From positions 1 to 19,360 of the forward strand of contig CBDVBZ010000066.1 of NCBI GenBank assembly GCA_965372355.1: a stretch of 19,360 nt of DNA, written 5' to 3'. A program made the position numbers and the translations under genes. Below the pieces are notes generated by a model, which saw nothing but the letters and a program-made list of their open reading frames with translations, made no database searches and had not been told where the DNA came from. Numbering within the stretch: the stretch's first letter is position 1; each line of letters begins with the position of its first letter. Shown piece by piece: positions 14,260 through 19,360 of the stretch. The stretch comes from CBDVBZ01 sp965372355. Lineage in GTDB: Bacteria > Krumholzibacteriota > Krumholzibacteriia > WVZY01.

Positions 14260-16482
14260 ATGTCCGAGCCCAAGAAAGAGCATCCAACAATGGAATTGAA
14301 CGACAGACAGAGACAAGCGGTTGAGGCGACGGAAGGCCCTGTGCTGGTTATTGCTGGAGCGGGGAGTGGGAAGACCCGTGTGTTGACCGAGCGAATCGCG
14401 CACCTGGTGCGGGACAAAGACGTCGCGCCACGCAACATAATCGCCTTTACGTTTACCAACCGCGCGGCGAGGGAAATGAAGGAACGGCTCGAAGCGCGCA
14501 ATCCAGGGATATCCGACGAGCTATGGGTGGGCACGTTTCACGCCACCGGGGTCAAGATTCTGAGACGTCACGGTGTAAGGATTGGTGTCGAACGTAACTT
14601 CTCGATCTACGACTCCAACGACAGCCTCGATCTCGTCAAGGAATGCATCGCCCGCAAGACGCTCGAGGGGAGCATTCTCCGGTCGCCCATGTCCATCAGG
14701 GATCAGATCAGTCGATGGAAGAACGAACTCATATCTCCGGAAATGACAAAGGAGCGGGTGTCGAACAATATCGAGCGCCGGATAGCGGCGGTGTACCGTG
14801 CGTACGAGGCGGGGTTGCGCATGGCCAATGCGCTCGATTTCGACGATCTCATTGCCCGAGTGGTCGAGCTGATGGCGGTCGATGATGACGCGCGCGTGTA
14901 CTACGCGAGACGGTTCCGGTATGTGCTCGTCGACGAGTTTCAGGATACCAACCCGATGCAGCTTGCGATGATCGACGCGTTGGCTTCCGAACACCACAAT
15001 CTCTTTGTGGTTGGTGACGACGATCAGTCGATCTACAGCTGGCGGGGGGCCAAGGTCGAACACATCCTCAATTTCGATTCGCTCTACAGCGGCACCCAGG
15101 TGATCCGTCTGGAGCAGAACTACCGATCGACGCAGACGATTCTCGATGCGGCGAACCGCCTGATCGCCAACAACGTCGGTCGAAAAGGCAAGGAGCTGTG
15201 GACGGCCGGAGAGCGTGGCGACAACGTAGGGTTGATCGTCTCGATGGACGAAGAATCCGAGGCGATGAACGTCCTTCACACCGTCAAGACGCTTGTCGAC
15301 GGCGGCGTGGATCTAAAGGATATCGCGATCCTCTACCGCACCAACGCGCAATCGCGGGCGCTGGAGGATGTCCTCAAACTCGGATCGATGCCGTATCAGA
15401 TCATTGGTTCGGTGAAATTCTATGAGCGGGCGGAGGTTCGCGATATCCTTGCCTACTGCAAGCTTCTCGGCAACCCGGCGGACAACGTCGGGCTGAAGCG
15501 CATCATCAATGTGCCAAAACGGGGGCTTGGCAAGACCTCGTACGAGCATCTCGCCGAGGCGGCGGGGTTCAAGGATGTCCCGATCTTGCAGACCCTCCGG
15601 TCGGGAGCATTCGAGCTGGGCAGCGCGCAGACAAAACGTTGTGCGCAGTTTGTTCGCATGTACGAGAAACTCCACGCCGTTGCTGCCGAGAAGGATGCCC
15701 CGTATGTCATAGAAGCGATTGTCGAGGAAACCGGTTATCGAGATTATCTCAAGGATGCGTACCCTGACAGCGATTCGCGGATCGAGAACGTCGATGAGTT
15801 GATCAACGCGGCGGATGTCTACACCGATGGACGGGAGGACCGCTCGCTCAGCGCGTTTCTTGAAGAGATCGCGCTGGTCGCGGACATCGACGATCTCGAG
15901 AGCATCGGTGGGCAGCTGACCCTGATGACGCTACACAATGCCAAAGGGCTCGAGTTCGATTGCGTCATCATCGCGGGTCTGGAGGATGGGCTGTTTCCTC
16001 ATGCCAACTCGATGGACAACCCGGAGTCGTTGGAGGAAGAGCGGCGGCTGTTCTATGTGGGGATGACGCGCGCGCGTAAGCGCCTGTTCTGCTCTTATGC
16101 AAACATGCGACGGCGCATGGGTGTGATCGAGGGTGCCGCGCCATCGCGGTTTCTCTACGAGGTACCCGAGGAACTGCTGGATGGCGCCGTCGATGCGTTT
16201 ATTCAGGATGCCCAGAGGCAGGCGCTTGGGCTTGGCGGCGACGACTTCGGTCGATCGACGGGTGGTGGGCGGACCATGCCGACACTGGGGAAGGAGTTCG
16301 AGGACTACTCCCAGGAGGAAATCGTATACACGGTTGGGGCGCGGGTATTCCACAGCGATTTTGGCAGAGGTGTCGTGCGTAAGGTAGAGGGGTCGGGCGA
16401 GAACCTGCGGGTTACCGTGATCTTCGATGGCGGGGGAGAGCGGAAGTTTCTCGCCGCATATGCGCCGATGCGGCCGTTATAG
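14260..16482 (+). CDS. pcrA: UvrD/PcrA-type ATP-dependent 3'-5' DNA helicase
   Basis: A superfamily 1A helicase that unwinds DNA and strips proteins from it in nucleotide-excision and mismatch repair, replication restart and collision clearance. From the ATG at 14260 it has 740 residues, the usual size. Seen in order are Walker A AGAGSGKT (32-39), motif Ia FTFTNRAAREMKERL, motif II VDEFQDTNPMQ (from 224), motif III GDDDQSIYSWRGA (252-264), motif IV LEQNYRSTQTIL, motif V LMTLHNAKGLEFDCVIIAGL and motif VI FYVGMTRARKRL (598-609). A C-terminal Tudor-like segment (VGARVFHSDFGRGVVRKVEG), used by PcrA/UvrD to bind RNA polymerase, ends the protein. The frame is open to TTG 14215 and there is another ATG at 14290; none has a strong ribosome site. 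pcrA versus uvrD cannot be separated by motif; proximity to gatCAB recalls pcrA in Firmicutes. Confidence 0.95.
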   Translation: MSEPKKEHPTMELNDRQRQAVEATEGPVLVIAGAGSGKTRVLTERIAHLVRDKDVAPRNIIAFTFTNRAAREMKERLEARNPGISDELWVGTFHATGVKILRRHGVRIGVERNFSIYDSNDSLDLVKECIARKTLEGSILRSPMSIRDQISRWKNELISPEMTKERVSNNIERRIAAVYRAYEAGLRMANALDFDDLIARVVELMAVDDDARVYYARRFRYVLVDEFQDTNPMQLAMIDALASEHHNLFVVGDDDQSIYSWRGAKVEHILNFDSLYSGTQVIRLEQNYRSTQTILDAANRLIANNVGRKGKELWTAGERGDNVGLIVSMDEESEAMNVLHTVKTLVDGGVDLKDIAILYRTNAQSRALEDVLKLGSMPYQIIGSVKFYERAEVRDILAYCKLLGNPADNVGLKRIINVPKRGLGKTSYEHLAEAAGFKDVPILQTLRSGAFELGSAQTKRCAQFVRMYEKLHAVAAEKDAPYVIEAIVEETGYRDYLKDAYPDSDSRIENVDELINAADVYTDGREDRSLSAFLEEIALVADIDDLESIGGQLTLMTLHNAKGLEFDCVIIAGLEDGLFPHANSMDNPESLEEERRLFYVGMTRARKRLFCSYANMRRRMGVIEGAAPSRFLYEVPEELLDGAVDAFIQDAQRQALGLGGDDFGRSTGGGRTMPTLGKEFEDYSQEEIVYTVGARVFHSDFGRGVVRKVEGSGENLRVTVIFDGGGERKFLAAYAPMRPL

Positions 16483-16545
16483 CGTGGGTGGGACTTCAAA
16501 CGGGTGATAGAGCGGCGTGAACGAGCCGCAAAGAGGATTTGCACC

Positions 16546-16839
16546 ATGAAGATCGATTTAAAAACAATCGCCCATCTCGAGGCACTGGCCAGGATCGAGC
16601 TGACGCCGGAGGAGCGCGACGTGCTGTCCGAACAGCTGGGTCGCATCGTTGAGTATTGCGAGCAGATTCAGGGCCTCGACACGGATGACGTCGCGCCTAC
16701 GAGCGCAGTCGTCCACGAGAGCGGGAGTGCACTCCGTGAGGATAGGGTGGAGCCGGGGCTGGACCGTGACGTAGTGCTCGGCGAAGCGCCCAACGCAAAA
16801 GACGGTTACTTTCGCGTGCCCAAGATCATCGAGAGGTGA
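16546..16839 (+). CDS. gatC: Asp-tRNA(Asn)/Glu-tRNA(Gln) amidotransferase subunit C
   Basis: GatC is the small subunit that wraps around GatA and stabilises its contact with GatB in the amidotransferase that converts mischarged Glu-tRNA(Gln) (and often Asp-tRNA(Asn)) to the correct aminoacyl-tRNA. The product is 97 residues, standard length. It shows the typical opening IAHLEALARIELTPEE, the central LDTDDVAPTSAV, LREDRVEPG, and the conserved C-terminal end APNAKDGYFRVPKIIE. The ATG at 16546 is preceded by AGAGG (16532-16536) with a nine-base spacer; a longer open frame from 16504 adds residues unlike the family. It begins 63 bp after the helicase and its stop is five bases before the preferred gatA start, so gatC, gatA and gatB form one operon. 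Confidence 0.95.
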   Translation: MKIDLKTIAHLEALARIELTPEERDVLSEQLGRIVEYCEQIQGLDTDDVAPTSAVVHESGSALREDRVEPGLDRDVVLGEAPNAKDGYFRVPKIIER

Positions 16840-16844
16840 CATCC

Positions 16845-18293
16845 GTGGGTTTGAACGAATACGGTTTGAAACGTCTCGTCGAGATGAGCCGGAGCGGCGA
16901 GGTATCACCGCTCGATGTCGCCAGGGACCTGGTTCAGGCGATCGCGGCGCGAGAAAAAGACATCGGGGCGTATCTGGATTTCGACGGCGATCGTCTTCTC
17001 GAGCAGGCGGAGACGGTGACATTGGCCGGTGACTACAAAGACAAAGTGCTCGCCGGGATCCCGATCGCGATCAAGGACAACATTTGCAGCCGGGAAGCAA
17101 AGACCACGTGTGCCTCGCGCATACTCGATGGCTACAGAAGCCCGTATGATGCAACAGCTGTCGAAAAGCTCCGTGAAAACGGCGCCATAATCGGCGGCAA
17201 GACCAACCTCGATGAGTTCGCCATGGGCTCGTCGACCGAGAACTCCGGTTTTGGCCCCACAAAAAACCCGTGGAACCCCGGGCGCACACCCGGTGGCTCG
17301 AGTGGCGGATCGGCCGCCGCCGTGGCCGGTGATATGGCAATTGCCGCACTGGGAAGCGACACGGGCGGATCGATCCGGCAGCCCGCCGGTTTCTGTGGAG
17401 TCGTCGGGATGAAGCCGACGTACGGTCGCGTATCGCGCTACGGACTCGTTGCCTTTGCAAGCTCGCTGGACCAGATCGGACCGATCACAAAAAACGTGGA
17501 TGACTGCGCGCTTTTGCTCGGTGCGATCTGTGGGCACGATCCACGAGACTCGACGAGTCTCAAAGGCGCCATTCCGGATTTTTCCACCGGTCTCGACAGA
17601 GGTATCGATGGCCTTCGCGTGGGCATCCCGAGAGATTTCCTCGAGGTGGGGCTGGACGCCGGGCCGCAGAAACACTTCGATGGGCTCATCGAGACGCTCG
17701 GGGGTGAGGGTGTGGAGGTGGTCGATGTGTCCTTGCCGCACTCGAAATACGCGGTGGCGTGTTACTACATCATCGCCGATGCCGAGGCGAGCTCTAACCT
17801 GGCCCGTTACGACGGTGTCAAGTACGGCCATCGGAGTAAACACTCCAGCGATATTCACGCGATGTACACGCATACACGCGACGAGGGTTTTGGCGCCGAG
17901 GTGAAGAGACGGATCCTGTTGGGTACGTATGTGCTGAGCGCGGGATACTACGATGCCTACTACTTGAAGGCGCAGAAGGTTCGCTCGCTCATCATTGATG
18001 ATTTCACCAAGGCGTTCGTGCATTGTGATCTGATCATGCTCCCCACATCACCAAGCGTTGCGTTCGCGTTTGGTGAGAAGTCCGATCCCTTGACGATGTA
18101 CCTGTCGGATGTTTTCACGATCCCCGTTAATCTCGCCGGGCTCCCGGGCGTGTCGATTCCCACGGGGTTATCCGAAGATCGGCTGCCCTACGGCGTGCAG
18201 CTCATCGGGCGTCCTCTCGATGAGGCGACCGTTCTGCGGGGAGCCAGAGGACTGGAGACCCTGGTTGGTTTCGAGGAGCGACCGTTTGCCTGA
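16845..18293 (+). CDS. gatA: Asp-tRNA(Asn)/Glu-tRNA(Gln) amidotransferase subunit A
   Basis: GatA is the glutaminase subunit; it releases ammonia that is channelled to GatB. It belongs to the amidase-signature family. From GTG 16845 it is 482 residues. The catalytic Lys is in PIAIKDN (Lys77), the cis-Ser in TPGGSSGGSAAAVAG (Ser152) and the nucleophile in GSDTGGSIRQPAG (Ser176), all intact. MKPTYGRVSRYGLVAFASSL and the C-terminal NLAGLPGVSIPTG are further family blocks. I chose GTG 16845 because GAGAGG at the end of gatC lies eight bases before it. A GTG at 16836, overlapping the gatC stop, is the alternative and adds three residues. The last eight bases overlap the start of gatB, indicating coupled synthesis of the complex. 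Confidence 0.97.
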   Translation: MGLNEYGLKRLVEMSRSGEVSPLDVARDLVQAIAAREKDIGAYLDFDGDRLLEQAETVTLAGDYKDKVLAGIPIAIKDNICSREAKTTCASRILDGYRSPYDATAVEKLRENGAIIGGKTNLDEFAMGSSTENSGFGPTKNPWNPGRTPGGSSGGSAAAVAGDMAIAALGSDTGGSIRQPAGFCGVVGMKPTYGRVSRYGLVAFASSLDQIGPITKNVDDCALLLGAICGHDPRDSTSLKGAIPDFSTGLDRGIDGLRVGIPRDFLEVGLDAGPQKHFDGLIETLGGEGVEVVDVSLPHSKYAVACYYIIADAEASSNLARYDGVKYGHRSKHSSDIHAMYTHTRDEGFGAEVKRRILLGTYVLSAGYYDAYYLKAQKVRSLIIDDFTKAFVHCDLIMLPTSPSVAFAFGEKSDPLTMYLSDVFTIPVNLAGLPGVSIPTGLSEDRLPYGVQLIGRPLDEATVLRGARGLETLVGFEERPFA

Positions 18294-19360
18294 GTTCGAA
18301 CCCGTCATAGGCCTCGAGGTACACGCGCAGCTGACGACCAGGAGCAAGATGTTCTGTTCGTGCTCGACGGCGTTTGGGTCGGCGCCGAACACGCAGGTGT
18401 GTCCCGTCTGCCTGGGGCTCCCCGGAGCCCTTCCCGCGATCAACGCCCGCGCCATCGAATCTGCGGTCAAAATGGGTTTGGCGACCAACTGCACGATCGC
18501 TGGGCGAAGCGTGTTTGCGCGCAAAAACTATTTTTATCCGGACTGTCCCAAGAATTATCAGATATCCCAGTACGAACGCCCGCTTTGTTCTGACGGTTTC
18601 ATATGCATTGACGGTGACGATAGAAAGATCGGTATCACGCGGATCCATCTCGAAGAGGATGCCGGCAAACTGATGCACGAGGAGCATGACGACCACAGCT
18701 ACGTGGATATGAACCGTGTCGGTGTGCCGTTGATCGAGATCGTCAGCGAGCCGGACATCCGCAGTCCGAAGGAGGCGGTGCGCTATGTGCAGAAGCTGCG
18801 AACGCTCGTGCGGTATCTGGAGATATCGGATGGCAATATGGAAGAGGGAAGCCTCCGGTGTGACGTCAACGTATCGCTCCGCGAAGCGGGGTCCGAGGCA
18901 CTCGGCGTGAAGACGGAGATCAAGAATCTGAACTCTTTCAAGGCGGTCGAACAGGTCCTGGAGTTCGAGATCGAACGCCACGAGACGATGATTCGTGACG
19001 GTCGCGAAGTGTCCCACGAGACGCTTTTGTGGGATGCCGACAAAGGCGAGTCACAGCTCATGCGGTCGAAGGAAGAGGCACACGACTATCGGTATTTCCC
19101 GGAGCCCGATCTGCTCGTCCTCGATGTGCCGGACGCGTTGATCGAAAAGGCGCGGGGTGAGTTGCCCGAGTTGCCGGATGCGCGATCCGAACGATTTGTC
19201 ACAGAGCTCGGGCTGCCCAAATACGATGCCGATGTGCTGACCGCGGTGCGCGAGGTCGCGAACTACTTTGAGGCCACATGGCGATTGTTGGGCGATGCGA
19301 AGTCGGCGAGCAACTGGGTGATGGGAGAGGTACTCCGCGAGTTGAAGGAGAAGAGGATCG
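18286..19360 (+). CDS. gatB: Asp-tRNA(Asn)/Glu-tRNA(Gln) amidotransferase subunit B (3' truncated by window)
   Basis: GatB activates the mischarged Glu- or Asp-tRNA with ATP and transfers ammonia from GatA onto it. The frame runs open from TTG 18286 to the window edge, 358 complete codons of an expected total of about 475, so roughly the C-terminal quarter, including most of the YqeY/tail domain, is missing. Visible blocks are VIGLEVHAQL (7-16), the zinc-binding Cys set C24, C26, C39 and C42 (FCSCS and VCPVCLGLPGALP), NYFYPDCPKNYQISQYERP, HLEEDAGK, DMNRVGVPLIEIVSEPD and RCDVNVS. The start is supported by GAGGAG at 18273-18278, seven bases upstream, and by the 8-base overlap with gatA. No premature stop is seen. 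Confidence 0.96.
   Translation, partial: MPEFEPVIGLEVHAQLTTRSKMFCSCSTAFGSAPNTQVCPVCLGLPGALPAINARAIESAVKMGLATNCTIAGRSVFARKNYFYPDCPKNYQISQYERPLCSDGFICIDGDDRKIGITRIHLEEDAGKLMHEEHDDHSYVDMNRVGVPLIEIVSEPDIRSPKEAVRYVQKLRTLVRYLEISDGNMEEGSLRCDVNVSLREAGSEALGVKTEIKNLNSFKAVEQVLEFEIERHETMIRDGREVSHETLLWDADKGESQLMRSKEEAHDYRYFPEPDLLVLDVPDALIEKARGELPELPDARSERFVTELGLPKYDADVLTAVREVANYFEATWRLLGDAKSASNWVMGEVLRELKEKRI

Noticed and set aside
16905..18023. 372-codon minus-strand frame over gatA
   Set aside because: Antisense to intact amidase catalytic motifs; no recognisable protein.

Overview
The window looks like part of the chromosome of an uncultured, diderm (outer-membrane) bacterium with moderately high GC. 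It carries LPS-type outer-membrane machinery: two Omp85-family barrels, a TamB homologue and an RseP protease. It also has the GatCAB route to Gln-/Asn-tRNA. The small envelope lipoprotein resembles the DUF4296 style, and the peptidase-propeller-Omp85 fusion is an architecture I associate with FCB-related phyla (Zixibacteria, Gemmatimonadota, Latescibacteria and similar). I infer that affiliation from family memory and cannot assign a phylum from the sequence alone. No tRNA, rRNA, CRISPR array, transposase or phage gene is visible.

Layout. Positions 1-319 hold no convincing gene but contain several strong hairpins, including an imperfect palindrome of about 100 nt (111-212). A tight plus-strand operon follows: uppS (320-1060), cdsA (1065-1934), dxr (1955-3112) and rseP (3141-4517). 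This is the classical isoprenoid/phospholipid/envelope-stress order, and in Proteobacteria it leads into bamA. Here a small predicted lipoprotein gene lies on the minus strand (4500-4877). It overlaps the end of rseP and starts next to the N-terminus of an Omp85 protein (about 4888-6864). That protein occupies the bamA position but has only three visible POTRA repeats and is followed after 9 bp by a 1306-residue TamB (6874-10794), so it is BamA-like by position and TamA-like by domain count and partner. A likely intrinsic terminator overlaps the tamB stop codon. An AT-rich island with a consensus -10 box then precedes a 1076-residue outer-membrane fusion (10915-14145) made of a signal peptide, a HELAH gluzincin peptidase, a six-repeat TolB-like propeller, a linker and an Omp85-type barrel.

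The last third is housekeeping: a UvrD/PcrA helicase (14260-16482), then gatC (16546-16839), gatA (16845-18293) and gatB (18286 to the window edge, truncated). The gat genes form a tightly spaced operon with a gatA-gatB overlap.

How the genes fit together. Dxr feeds the MEP pathway, which makes IPP; UppS uses IPP for the lipid carrier of peptidoglycan and O-antigen; CdsA makes CDP-diacylglycerol for phospholipids; RseP cleaves membrane proteins in envelope signalling. The Omp85-TamB pair and the peptidase-propeller-barrel fusion look like an outer-membrane assembly, lipid transport or quality-control module. The most unusual items are the fusion protein, the three-POTRA Omp85-TamB pair at the bamA locus, the antisense lipoprotein gene inside that locus, and the large palindrome upstream of uppS.
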